From Desulfobacula sp. (GTDB lineage Bacteria > Desulfobacterota > Desulfobacteria > Desulfobacterales > Desulfobacteraceae), in contig NZ_JAIOSW010000082.1 of assembly GCF_021107415.1 (NCBI RefSeq), forward strand, positions 1 through 23,930: 23,930 bases of DNA. Reading direction: 5' to 3'. Made by a program: the position numbers and the translations under genes. The notes beneath the pieces are model-generated. The model was not told where the DNA came from, searched no databases, and worked only from the letters and a program-made list of their open reading frames with translations. The first letter of the stretch is position 1. Every line of letters begins with the position of its first letter. Of this stretch, positions 16,666-23,930 are shown one piece after another.

Positions 16666-17088
16666 CTATTTTGCTATGAAAACGGGGCACTCTGATTTAT
16701 GGAGTACCTGGTGAGCAACACTGCCGAGAAACAATCCGGTAAAATCCGTAACCCCCCTTGATCCCATTACAATCAGGTCTATTTTCTCAATTCCTGCCAC
16801 CTCAGGTATTTTATTTCCAGGAGCCCCTTCAAGAATACGTACCTCAAACTTCACTTCTCCTTTTTCAAGTATTTCTATAAATGGGTCAACAAGCTCTTCA
16901 GATGCTTTGTTAATTTCATTAATTGCCTGCTGAAAATAGGGCTCTGCTAAAACAATTGGGAACCTGGCATGGCAATACAGAAGGATAATTTCGGCATCCA
17001 AAAGTCTTGCAAGTTTAATGGCATACTCGGTTGCTCGGATTGAATGCTCTGACCCGTCAATAGGGTTCAGTATTTTTTTTATATCCAT
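16666..17088 (-). CDS. Universal stress protein (UspA family)
   Basis: A 140-residue single-domain universal stress protein. It begins 'MDIKKILNPIDGSEHS', the conserved first strand with the aspartate that contacts adenine nucleotides, and ends with the ATP-binding pattern G-x2-G-x9-G-S ('GSRGVTDFTGLFLGS', residues about 110-124) followed by 'HKSECPVFI'. It therefore belongs to the ATP-binding (MJ0577-like) branch rather than the UspA branch that lacks nucleotide. Such proteins aid survival under starvation or redox stress; no specific reaction is established. I place the start at the ATG at 17088, where GGAG is six bases upstream; a GTG one codon earlier sits too close to that site. A stable hairpin, CAGCCTG/CAGGCTG, lies just before the ribosome site in the leader. 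Confidence 0.93.
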   Translation of the reverse strand: MDIKKILNPIDGSEHSIRATEYAIKLARLLDAEIILLYCHARFPIVLAEPYFQQAINEINKASEELVDPFIEILEKGEVKFEVRILEGAPGNKIPEVAGIEKIDLIVMGSRGVTDFTGLFLGSVAHQVLHKSECPVFIAK

Positions 17089-17102
17089 CACATTCTCCTT
17101 TC

Positions 17103-17121
17103 CAGCCTGTTTGCCAGGCTG
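17103..17121 (-). promoter_or_regulatory. Leader hairpin upstream of the universal stress protein gene
   Basis: CAGCCTG and CAGGCTG are perfect 7-base arms with a 5-base loop, ending a few bases before the AAAGGAG site of the stress protein gene. It could shield or stabilise the leader or act as an operator. Six of the arm bases are shared with the repeat at 10871-10884. Confidence 0.4.
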
Positions 17122-17384
17122 ATGTTGTATACCGTATTTTATTAAAGCTTCCCCTCAACAAGCTGTGGGGTTTGTGACCGTATTTCCGGTTTAACAGGCA
17201 CGCTAAGTCAAAGTATCAAAGTCTTTCAATTAGAGGAGAGGATAATATCATTCAGGTTCACAACTTTCGTGAGATCCGTGAGAAGAGACAAAATCATTAA
17301 TAGATTCATAATCCGAAATATAGGGTGAGTATACTGTTTTTTCAACATAATGTCACTTGATTTATTAAAAAATTAAAGTTAATA
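17122..17384. other. Intergenic region between the stress protein gene and metY
   Basis: Together with the flanking hairpin and promoter this makes a gene-free gap of about 370 bases. I see no SAM riboswitch or T-box. It holds a weak stem CCCC...GGGG around 17152-17168 and a tandem CGTGAGA-TC-CGTGAGA at 17268-17283. No open reading frame with a ribosome site was found. Confidence 0.5.
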
Positions 17385-17413
17385 TTGACAAAAATCTACC
17401 ACAACGTGATACT
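17385..17413 (+). promoter_or_regulatory. Sigma-70 promoter of the metYXW operon, overlapped by a dyad
   Basis: A perfect TTGACA (17385-17390) is followed after 17 bases by GATACT (17408-17413). Transcription would start near 17420, leaving a leader of about 38 bases before the metY ATG, too short for a riboswitch. The dyad TGATA-CT-TATCA (17407-17418) covers the -10 element and is a candidate repressor site. Confidence 0.62.
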
Positions 17414-17457
17414 TATCATTTCTTAGACATAGAACTGATGCATGAAGGGGAACTATC

Positions 17458-18711
17458 ATGAGCAAAAAAAGGCATTATCATTTTGAAACAAGAGCGATTC
17501 ATGAAGGGTTAAAAGATGCCACCTGGGATGGCGCTACCCTCCCGCCCATTTTTCAGACCGCTGCACATTACCACGAGACTGCGGACAGCTTGAGCAAAAC
17601 ATTTGCCGGTCAAACCGGAGAACACATTTACATGCGGTTGAGCAATCCCACAAGCCGATTTCTTGAACAAAAGCTGGCATCCCTGGAATCAGGAGCAGGC
17701 GCTGTTGTGACCGGCTCCGGAATGGCAGCCATTAACAATGCCTGTATGACCCTGCTTTGTGCCGGAGATGGCTTTATAGCCAGCAAATCACTTTTCATGT
17801 CTTCCTATACGCTTTTTACAAATATTTTTAAAAAATACGGTATTAGTGTAAAGCTTGTTGATCCGCTGAACCTTGATGAGATTGAACAGGCCATTAATGG
17901 AAAGACACGGTTTGTCTATATGGAGACCATCACCAACCCGGGAATGGAAATTGCAGACATCAAAAGTATAGCCGGCATTGCCCATACAAACGGCATACCG
18001 CTTCTGATTGATAATACACTGGCTTGTCCCTGGCTTTGCCGGCCCATTGAACTGGGAGCAGACATTGTATTGCATTCAACAACCAAATACCTGTCCGGTC
18101 ATGGTGCTGCCATGGGAGGAGTGGTGGTGGATGCCGGGAATTTTGACTGGACCTGTGAAAAATTTTCTGATTTTGCTCCCTTTGTTGAACAAAAGGGAAA
18201 CCTTGCATTTCTGCACAGACTGTTCAAAGAGTTTCATATCAACTTTGGCACCACACCCGCTCCGTTTCATTCTTACCTTACCGCCCTTGGATTGAATACT
18301 TTGGGCCTTCGCATGGAACGTCACATGGACAATGCCATAAAGGTTTCCAATTTTCTAAAAGAACAGCCAAAGGTTGAATGGGTCAACTTCCCGGGGTTTG
18401 AGAATCATAAATGCCATGAAATCGCTAAAGCTCAATTTGGCAACAAAGGCTTTGGTGCCATGCTCACTTTCGGGTTAAAGGACCAGGACGCCTGTTTCAG
18501 GTTCATTGATCATCTTGATATGATTTTAAACCTGGCCAATCTCGGGGACTGCAAAACCTTAATTATTCATCCCTACTCATCCCAGTACATCTCCTTTCCC
18601 CAAGACCTTAAAAACAAACTTGCAGACCCTCAACTGCTGCGATTGTCCCTTGGAGTGGAGCATGTTGAGGATATTTGTAATGATCTGGCCCAGGCCCTGG
18701 AAGCTGTTTAA
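17458..18711 (+). CDS. metY: O-acetyl-L-homoserine sulfhydrylase (PLP-dependent)
   Basis: A 417-residue cytoplasmic enzyme of the Cys/Met metabolism PLP family. It joins O-acetylhomoserine with sulfide to make homocysteine and acetate. 'HFETRAIHEG' opens the protein; 'SNPTSRFLEQKLASLE' at 62-77 and 'GSGMAAI' at 86-92 bind the PLP phosphate, and the Schiff-base lysine is K210 in 'HSTTKYLSGHG'. 'LIIHPYSSQY' and 'LLRLSLGVEHVEDI' complete the family pattern. The long form and the position beside metX favour direct sulfhydrylation rather than cystathionine synthesis, fitting a cell rich in sulfide. The ATG has AAGGGG seven bases upstream and a good promoter before it. metX follows after three bases. 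A role with O-succinylhomoserine is less likely given the MetX neighbour. Confidence 0.92.
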   Translation: MSKKRHYHFETRAIHEGLKDATWDGATLPPIFQTAAHYHETADSLSKTFAGQTGEHIYMRLSNPTSRFLEQKLASLESGAGAVVTGSGMAAINNACMTLLCAGDGFIASKSLFMSSYTLFTNIFKKYGISVKLVDPLNLDEIEQAINGKTRFVYMETITNPGMEIADIKSIAGIAHTNGIPLLIDNTLACPWLCRPIELGADIVLHSTTKYLSGHGAAMGGVVVDAGNFDWTCEKFSDFAPFVEQKGNLAFLHRLFKEFHINFGTTPAPFHSYLTALGLNTLGLRMERHMDNAIKVSNFLKEQPKVEWVNFPGFENHKCHEIAKAQFGNKGFGAMLTFGLKDQDACFRFIDHLDMILNLANLGDCKTLIIHPYSSQYISFPQDLKNKLADPQLLRLSLGVEHVEDICNDLAQALEAV

Positions 18712-18714
18712 CTG

Positions 18715-19881
18715 ATGAGTGAATATATTGATCAGGATCAAACCGGAGATAGTGTGAGTATTGTTGAAAAACAATTCTTTAGTTTTGCCGAACCGCCCGA
18801 CAGGCTGAAGCTTGAAGGCGGAGCCGGCATCGGCCCTGTCACCATTGCCTATGAAACCTGCGGCGTCCTGAACAAGGATAAAAGCAATGTCATTCTTGTG
18901 CTCCACGCACTTTCAGGGGATTCTCACATGGCAGGATATTATGATCCCAAAGATGCCAAACCGGGCTGGTGGGATATCATGGTGGGCCCTGGAAAAGGAA
19001 TAGATACGGACAAGTATTTTGTGATCTGCTCCAATATTATCGGCTCCTGTGCCGGATCAACCGGCCCCACATCCATAAATCCTGAAACCAGCAAAGAATA
19101 TGGAACAAAGTTTCCTCTCATTACCATTGGCGATATGGTTGAAACTCAAAAAACTCTGATGGATCACCTGGAAATCAAATCTTTTTTATCGGTGATTGGC
19201 GGATCAGTCGGGGGCATGCAGGTGCTTGAATGGTGTGTCCGGTATCCGGGCATGGTCAGATCAGCCATTCCCCTTGCAACAACCACACGGCATTCAGCCC
19301 TTGCCATTGCCTTTAATGAAGTGGCCCGGCAGGCCATCATGGCTGATCCCAACTGGAATGAGGGTCATTATTATTCAGGCAAAAAGCCGGATATGGGTCT
19401 TGCCATTGCCAGGATGATCGGGCACATCACTTATCTTTCCGATGAGTCCATGCGCCAAAAATTCGGTCGCAGGCTTCAAAACAGATCTGCCTTAAGCTTT
19501 AAGTTCGGTGCTGAATTCCAGGTGGAAAGCTACCTTCAATATCAGGGTAAAAAATTTATCGAACGTTTTGATGCCAATTCCTTTCTGTATATTACCAAGG
19601 CTGCCGATTATTTTGATCTGGCGCGGCAATATGGTTCAGGGTCTCTTGTTAAGGCTTTTTTAAAATGCAAATCAAAATTTCTGGTCGTCTCTTATACCTC
19701 TGACTGGCTCTACCCCACATATCAATCAAAAGAGATGGTAAAAGCCATGAAAAAGAACAATCTGGATGTCAGTTTTTGCGAAATTGATGCCCAATGGGGG
19801 CATGATGCCTTTTTACTTCCCAGTGACAGGCTTGATAATCTGATCAAAGGCTTTTTAAGGAGTGTATTCCATGAAACATGA
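18715..19881 (+). CDS. metX: Homoserine O-acetyltransferase
   Basis: A 388-residue alpha/beta-hydrolase-fold enzyme that acetylates homoserine with acetyl-CoA, the first committed step to methionine. The catalytic triad is visible: nucleophile S164 in '[12 protein letters not shown]', D330 in 'TSDWLYP' and H363 in 'WGHDAFL'. '[10 protein letters not shown]', '[17 protein letters not shown]' and 'GSCAGSTGP' in the first third are family hallmarks. The nucleophile elbow has valine where most MetX proteins have methionine (GGSMGG), a mild change. Acetyl rather than succinyl specificity is assumed from family membership. The ATG follows the metY stop by three bases with only a weak GGAAG site, so translation is likely coupled. 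Its last 11 bases overlap metW. Confidence 0.93.
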   Translation: MSEYIDQDQTGDSVSIVEKQFFSFAEPPDRLKLEGGAGIGPVTIAYETCGVLNKDKSNVILVLHALSGDSHMAGYYDPKDAKPGWWDIMVGPGKGIDTDKYFVICSNIIGSCAGSTGPTSINPETSKEYGTKFPLITIGDMVETQKTLMDHLEIKSFLSVIGGSVGGMQVLEWCVRYPGMVRSAIPLATTTRHSALAIAFNEVARQAIMADPNWNEGHYYSGKKPDMGLAIARMIGHITYLSDESMRQKFGRRLQNRSALSFKFGAEFQVESYLQYQGKKFIERFDANSFLYITKAADYFDLARQYGSGSLVKAFLKCKSKFLVVSYTSDWLYPTYQSKEMVKAMKKNNLDVSFCEIDAQWGHDAFLLPSDRLDNLIKGFLRSVFHET

Positions 19882-20485
19882 TCAGCTCAGATATGACTTA
19901 AAAATCATTGCCTCATGGATTGAATCCGGATCAAAAGTGCTGGGGTTAGGTTGTGGCGAAGGAGACTTGCTTTTTTGGCTCAAAAAAGAAAAAAATGTAA
20001 TGGAACGGGGCATAGAAATAGAAGAACCCAAGGTGGTAAAATGTATTGAAAAGGGAATCTCGGTTTTACAGGGGGACATTAATGAAGAGATTGAAGATTA
20101 CCCGGACAATACTTTTGACTATGCCATCTGTTCCCAGACCCTTCAGCAGGTCTATGAACCGTCAAACCTGATCCATTCCATGATGCGGGTGGCAAAAATG
20201 GGTGTGGTCAGTTTCCCGAATTTTGGCCATATTAAGATCAGGATGCAATTGGCATTTACCGGCAGGGCACCGGTAACAAAGGAACTTCCTTATTCATGGC
20301 ATGACACCCCTAATATTCGGGTTCTAAGCCTGAATGATTTTGAAAAATTTTCCAACCAGGTCGGATTTAAAATTCTGAAAAGAGCTGCCATTAATACGAA
20401 AAACAACCATGGCCAAGGCAAAATGGTAAACTTTTTGCCCAATTTGTTTGCCACTTATGGCATCTTTTTAATCGGCAGGGAATAG
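19871..20485 (+). CDS. metW: MetW-like SAM-dependent methyltransferase-fold protein
   Basis: A 204-residue class I methyltransferase-fold protein that in many bacteria accompanies MetX and supports homoserine acetylation. '[14 protein letters not shown]' near residues 26-39 is the SAM-binding loop, '[26 protein letters not shown]' covers motif II and the next strand, and '[16 protein letters not shown]' and '[17 protein letters not shown]' are strongly MetW-like. The aspartate usually seen in 'VLDLGCG' is glycine here. I chose the ATG at 19871, which has AAGGAG eight bases upstream inside metX; a GTG three codons earlier is less likely. It overlaps metX by 11 bases and ends the operon. Its precise biochemical role is not settled in any organism I can name from sequence. 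Confidence 0.9.
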   Translation: MKHDQLRYDLKIIASWIESGSKVLGLGCGEGDLLFWLKKEKNVMERGIEIEEPKVVKCIEKGISVLQGDINEEIEDYPDNTFDYAICSQTLQQVYEPSNLIHSMMRVAKMGVVSFPNFGHIKIRMQLAFTGRAPVTKELPYSWHDTPNIRVLSLNDFEKFSNQVGFKILKRAAINTKNNHGQGKMVNFLPNLFATYGIFLIGRE

Positions 20486-20528
20486 ACATGGAATAATCTG
20501 GAAAGCAATAGCAGGCAGGCGTCTTGAA

Positions 20529-22076
20529 TTAAAATTGGGGTAAAATCTTTATTACTACCAAGGTAATATCATCTTCAACATTAACGTTGTCCTGAAATTT
20601 GATTAATGATTCGATGATGGTGTTTAGAATTGATTTGGCATCAAGGTTGGCGGTTTCTCTGATGATGGTATAGATAGGTTCTTTTCCAAACATTTCACCT
20701 TTTGGGTTACGTGCCTCCCAAATGCCATCGCTCCCGAGAACAATAATTTGCCCATTTGCAAGGTTTTGTTTCTCATTTTCTCCATACTGCCAGTTTTCAT
20801 CTACACCCAATGCTATTCCGGCACCTTTTAATTGAGAAATTTTATCAGTCTTTGGATCATAAAATATGGCGGGATCATGCCCGGCACGTACCCATTTTAC
20901 ACTTTTGCATGCTTTATCAAAAATCATATAAAACATAGTCATAAAACTACCAGAGTCTACGACATCTCTTGCAAGCTGCCGATTTATATCTGAAATAACC
21001 TGAGAGATGGTACCGGGTAAGGCCAGACGCTGATGAAGAAAAGCCCGGGCAGTTGCCATTAGAAGTGCAGAGGAGATACCATGCCCGGAAACATCACCTA
21101 AAACAATTCCAATTTTTCCTGCTCTATTTTCATCAAACTCAAAAAAATCATAATAATCTCCACCGGTCTCATCACAATAGATACTTTTGCCGGCAATATC
21201 CAATCCTTCAAAATCAGGATCATATTTTGGCAGAAGATTTTGCTGAACTTCCATTGCTATTTCCAGGGATTGGCGCATCTGATCCCGCTGCTTTAGACCT
21301 TCCACCATTTGATTAAACGAATGTATCAGGTTACTGATCTCATCTTTTCCCCGGGGAACAAGATGGATCTCCAAATCACCCGATGCAACCATAGCAGAAC
21401 CTTTCACGACTGATAACACAGGGGTGATAATTCGACGGCTGAGGAAAAAAAGCGTTCCTATAACCAGGAGAACGGCGACCAGACCGAATCCTAAAAACAC
21501 CCTCGTATTTAAGCGCCAATATTCTTTATGGATCAGTTCAAAAGTACGCCTGACATCAAGAATAATCTTAACGGTAGCCACTATATCTCCTATGCGGTTG
21601 CTAATCGGAAAAATGATCTCAATGACCGGTATATCAGGCTTTCCAGATTCCAGTTTGAGGGTTTTGATTTCCCGCTTTATCAAAGGACGGCCAGAGGTTA
21701 TCACTTTTTGAAAATCGCCGGTTGAGTGTGTTTGCCCTATCTTCTCCGGTCTGGTGTGATCTAAGATTTGACCCTGGGGATCCTGCACCACTACTCTGAT
21801 AATTGTAAAGTTCAAGTTGCTTTCCAAAAACTTCGCCCGTTCTTCTATCAATTCTGTTAAACGTTTAGATTCTCTATTCGTCACAAACCGGCGTACCGAT
21901 GTCTCCATAGCGGAAAGGAAGATCGTCGCCTTGTTTTCTACCTCTTTCATGGCTACCTTTTTCATACTTTGTTGGAAGAGGTAGCCGCTCAATACCAGAG
22001 AAACCAGTGTAAATCCGATGACGATAAGAACAGACTGTGTAAATATGCTGTTATAAAAATGATATTTTTTTTCCAT
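20529..22076 (-). CDS. Membrane HAMP-SpoIIE (RsbU-type) serine phosphatase
   Basis: A 515-residue membrane sensor phosphatase. A first membrane helix lies at about residues 12-35, followed by an extracytoplasmic sensor region of about 150 residues that resembles a dCache/PAS-like fold ('IRVVVQDPQGQILDHTRPEKIGQ'), a second membrane helix at about 190-212, a HAMP linker ('RRIITPVLSVVKGSAMVASGDLE') and a PP2C-type SpoIIE domain from about residue 285 to the end. Metal-binding aspartates are visible in 'DETGGDYYDFF', 'VLGDVSGHGISSALLMA', 'GSDGIWEARN' and 'EDDITLVVIK'. Such proteins dephosphorylate anti-sigma-factor antagonists in partner-switching pathways; no partner gene is adjacent. I use the ATG at 22076, although neither it nor a GTG at 22103 has a good ribosome site. 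It is convergent with metW. Confidence 0.88.
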   Translation of the reverse strand: MEKKYHFYNSIFTQSVLIVIGFTLVSLVLSGYLFQQSMKKVAMKEVENKATIFLSAMETSVRRFVTNRESKRLTELIEERAKFLESNLNFTIIRVVVQDPQGQILDHTRPEKIGQTHSTGDFQKVITSGRPLIKREIKTLKLESGKPDIPVIEIIFPISNRIGDIVATVKIILDVRRTFELIHKEYWRLNTRVFLGFGLVAVLLVIGTLFFLSRRIITPVLSVVKGSAMVASGDLEIHLVPRGKDEISNLIHSFNQMVEGLKQRDQMRQSLEIAMEVQQNLLPKYDPDFEGLDIAGKSIYCDETGGDYYDFFEFDENRAGKIGIVLGDVSGHGISSALLMATARAFLHQRLALPGTISQVISDINRQLARDVVDSGSFMTMFYMIFDKACKSVKWVRAGHDPAIFYDPKTDKISQLKGAGIALGVDENWQYGENEKQNLANGQIIVLGSDGIWEARNPKGEMFGKEPIYTIIRETANLDAKSILNTIIESLIKFQDNVNVEDDITLVVIKILPQF

Positions 22077-22201
22077 AGTGGCAGCAGGGTCCCATGAAGG
22101 CACTACAAGTCATCAAAAAATAAATATCAGTTTACAATATATTGTATTGCAAAGCAAATTTATTTTAATCTACATACGATTAACCTGGTAAACATTCTTT
22201 C

Positions 22202-22230
22202 TTGTTTGAAACCGAGTTGTTCGGTATAAT
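22202..22230 (+). promoter_or_regulatory. Sigma-70 promoter of the methyltransferase-decarboxylase pair, with internal dyad
   Basis: TTGTTT (22202-22207) and a perfect TATAAT (22225-22230) are 17 bases apart; the start would be near 22237 with a leader of about 77 bases. Between them lies the dyad ACCGA-GTTGT-TCGGT (22211-22225), well placed for a repressor or a MerR-type activator. Confidence 0.6.
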
Positions 22231-22313
22231 CTTTTTGTATCATCCTTATGACAAAGCGAACATCAGGATTAACGCAATTCATAACCCAAATTTTTTTAAA
22301 GAAAGGAGTCAGC

Positions 22314-23318
22314 ATGAAATCATTTGACTGGAATCCGGGAAGCCTTCTTGAAATGTCCGGCTCTTACTGGAAAACCTGTACGCTTCATACCAGTGTAAAA
22401 CTTGATATTTTCACAGCTATCGGATCTGATGCCTTATTTGTTGATGAAATCAATGAAAAACTAAAGATGGACAAACGGGGTCTTTTCCTGCTTTTAAATG
22501 CACTGTCTGCATTAGAGCTTCTTGTAAAAAAAGATGGAAAATATTCCAATTCTCCCCCGGCCTTAACTTTTCTTTCAAAAAAATCACGGCAATATATCGG
22601 GTTTATGATCATGCACCACCATCATCTGATGGAATCATGGCACAAAATGGATAAAGCCATTATTGAAGGCAGGCCAACAAGGAACCGTTCTTCTTTTTCC
22701 GATGAAGAACGGCGCGAAAGCTTTTTAATGGGTATGTTCAACATTGGCATGGCTGTTGCGCCGGAACTGTCAAAAAAACTTGACCTGTCCGGTTGTAAAA
22801 GGCTTCTTGATTTTGGTGGAGGCCCCGGGACTTATGCCATTCATTTTTGCCTTGCCAACCCAGAATTAAGCGCCTCTGTTTATGACCTTAAAACCACCCG
22901 TCCCTTTGCTGAAAAAACCATTAAAAACTTTAAAGTATCAGACCGGGTCGAATTCATATCAGGAAATTATATCGAAGATGAATTTGCTTACCCCAATTCT
23001 TTTGATGCTGCCTGGCTCTCCCACATCCTCCATGGGGAAGGACCGGAACAGGCTCAAAAAATCATTGGAAAAGCGGTTTCGGCCTTAAAGCCTAAAAGCA
23101 AAATTTACATTCATGATTTTATCCTGAATGATAATATGGACGGCCCGTTATTTCCGGCTCTTTTTTCCATCAATATGTATTTAGGAACACCAAAAGGCCG
23201 GGCATACAGTGAACCCCAGATATCCGACATGCTAAAAGCACACGGGATAAAAGACATCAAACGGCTTTCTTTTACAGGACCGACCCAGTCCGGTATTTTA
23301 AGCGGTATCACTTCATAA
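22314..23318 (+). CDS. Class I SAM-dependent O-methyltransferase (hydroxyindole/flavonoid OMT-like)
   Basis: A 334-residue methyltransferase of the small-molecule O-methyltransferase family. Residues about 1-95 are the winged-helix dimerisation domain ('LDIFTAIG', 'DEINEKLKMDKRGLFLLLNALSALELL', 'YSNSPPALTFL'). The catalytic domain has the SAM loop 'LLDFGGGPGTYAIHF' near 160-175, 'YDLKTTRPFAEKTI' after motif II, and 'SHILHGEGPEQAQKIIGKAV' where the catalytic histidine region lies, with 'KIYIHDFILNDNMDGPLFPALFSINM' completing the fold. The start at 22314 follows AAAGGAG; the frame is open upstream but without a ribosome site. The next gene, a PLP decarboxylase, begins 36 bases later, so the pair likely acts on one pathway. 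The substrate is unknown; related enzymes methylate oxygen, nitrogen or carbon in phenols, indoles and polyketides. Confidence 0.87.
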   Translation: MKSFDWNPGSLLEMSGSYWKTCTLHTSVKLDIFTAIGSDALFVDEINEKLKMDKRGLFLLLNALSALELLVKKDGKYSNSPPALTFLSKKSRQYIGFMIMHHHHLMESWHKMDKAIIEGRPTRNRSSFSDEERRESFLMGMFNIGMAVAPELSKKLDLSGCKRLLDFGGGPGTYAIHFCLANPELSASVYDLKTTRPFAEKTIKNFKVSDRVEFISGNYIEDEFAYPNSFDAAWLSHILHGEGPEQAQKIIGKAVSALKPKSKIYIHDFILNDNMDGPLFPALFSINMYLGTPKGRAYSEPQISDMLKAHGIKDIKRLSFTGPTQSGILSGITS

Positions 23319-23354
23319 AAATGAATTATACTGAAAAGCAAGATGGAGTGACAT

Positions 23355-23930
23355 ATGAGTTTTTATAAGGATGGGAAAAAAGTATTATCTGAGCTTGACA
23401 GCTATTACAACCAGAGTATCAATAAAGAAAAACCGGTAATCAAACAACTGACCATCAGCGAACTTCATGAAAAATTAGGCCTTGCCACCCACCTGAAAAA
23501 GGGGGATTTATCCGATGAAAGGATTGATTCCTTCATAAAAGAGTATCTTGACAATACCACAAGACTGCACCATCCGGGATATTTTGCCCACCAGGTCGGT
23601 GTGCCCCATCCAACAGGTGCACTGGGGTCATTGATTGACGGATTTACCAACAATGCCATGGCTATCTACGAAATGGGTCCGGCTGCTGCTGCCATTGAAT
23701 TTTTCATGGTCAATTACCTGTTGGAAAAAATCGGATGGGAACCCATGCCCACGGATATTAAAAAAAGACTGACTTTTTTTCATGGCAGCGGTGTGTTAAC
23801 CCATGGGGGTTCCCTTGCTAATATGACAGCACTTTTAACCGCTAGAAATTGCCTGGACAGCTCTATTAGAGAAAAAGGCAATCCCTCTGATCTTGTTATT
23901 CTTGCCCCGGAAACATCCCATTATTCAATC
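23355..23930 (+). CDS. Group II PLP-dependent amino acid decarboxylase (amino-terminal part)
   Basis: The gene runs off the right edge; 192 codons are visible. It belongs to the group II decarboxylases (glutamate, aromatic amino acid, 2,4-diaminobutyrate and related). 'RLHHPGYFAHQVGVPHPTGALGSLIDGFTNNAMAIYEMGPAAAAIE' matches the substrate-pocket region, written here in two parts by residues 75-95 and 96-120; 'GVLTHGGSLANMTALLTAR' near 158-176 binds the PLP phosphate; and 'PETSHYS' at the end is the start of the block whose histidine stacks on PLP. The Schiff-base lysine lies outside. The ATG has a GGAG site and follows the methyltransferase gene closely. Substrate cannot be set from this part; the usual 'TSGGTE' is THGGSLAN, which is closer to the diaminobutyrate/aromatic branch than to GadB. 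Confidence 0.85.
   Translation, partial: MSFYKDGKKVLSELDSYYNQSINKEKPVIKQLTISELHEKLGLATHLKKGDLSDERIDSFIKEYLDNTTRLHHPGYFAHQVGVPHPTGALGSLIDGFTNNAMAIYEMGPAAAAIEFFMVNYLLEKIGWEPMPTDIKKRLTFFHGSGVLTHGGSLANMTALLTARNCLDSSIREKGNPSDLVILAPETSHYSI

Noticed and set aside
17122..17457. SAM riboswitch or T-box upstream of metY
   Set aside because: No conserved SAM-I, SAM-II or T-box core was recognised, and the good promoter leaves a leader of only about 38 bases.
17788..18324. Several open frames on both strands inside metY
   Set aside because: They overlap a clearly recognised PLP enzyme gene, have no family resemblance and lack ribosome sites.
1..23930. Mobile elements, CRISPR arrays, tRNA or rRNA genes
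   Set aside because: No transposase or integrase motifs, no regularly spaced repeats and no tRNA-like or rRNA-like sequence were recognised anywhere in the window.

Overview
The window looks like a stretch of chromosome from an anaerobic, sulfide-producing deltaproteobacterium (Desulfobacterota), most likely of the Desulfobacterales kind. This is an inference from gene content: a class A flavodiiron protein, a sulfide:quinone-reductase-like flavoprotein paired with a DUF1641 protein, direct-sulfhydrylation methionine genes metY-metX-metW, a fused CoA-transferase/GNAT protein, and many sensor and regulator genes. The DNA is moderately AT-rich with AAGGAG-type ribosome binding sites. I saw no rRNA, tRNA, CRISPR array, insertion sequence, phage gene or origin; this is ordinary-looking chromosome with several unusual gene groupings.

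Layout. 1-689 (-): amino-terminal part of a PAS plus sigma-54 activator, running off the left edge. 1084-1959 (+): cation diffusion facilitator. 2128-4367 (+): DUF255/YyaL-type thioredoxin-fold protein whose signal peptide is cut off from the body by a one-base shift in a run of nine T. 4465-8565 (+): a tight four-gene operon of SQR-like flavoprotein, DUF1641, MOSC and YcaO-TPR, closed by a strong hairpin. 8596-10644 (-): flavodiiron protein followed by an EamA transporter. 10996-13032 (+): a 51-residue membrane peptide and a CoA-transferase/GNAT fusion. 13044-14072 (-): diguanylate cyclase. 14161-15237 (-): RlmN/Cfr-like radical SAM enzyme. 15391-16605 (+): UDP-glycosyltransferase. 16666-17088 (-): universal stress protein. 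17458-20485 (+): metY-metX-metW. 20529-22076 (-): HAMP-SpoIIE phosphatase. 22314-23930 (+): O-methyltransferase and a PLP-dependent decarboxylase cut by the right edge.

How the genes work together. The metYXW block makes homocysteine by direct use of sulfide. The SQR-DUF1641-MOSC-YcaO operon is the most intriguing unit: it joins a sulfide-oxidising flavoprotein, a cysteine-rich possible sulfur-carrier domain and an ATP-dependent backbone-modifying (possibly thioamide-forming) enzyme with a partner-binding TPR tail, so a sulfide-fed protein modification route is a reasonable hypothesis. The flavodiiron protein with its complete di-iron site points to detoxification of O2 or NO. The terminal methyltransferase-decarboxylase pair, with its own good promoter, looks like a small amine-modifying pathway.
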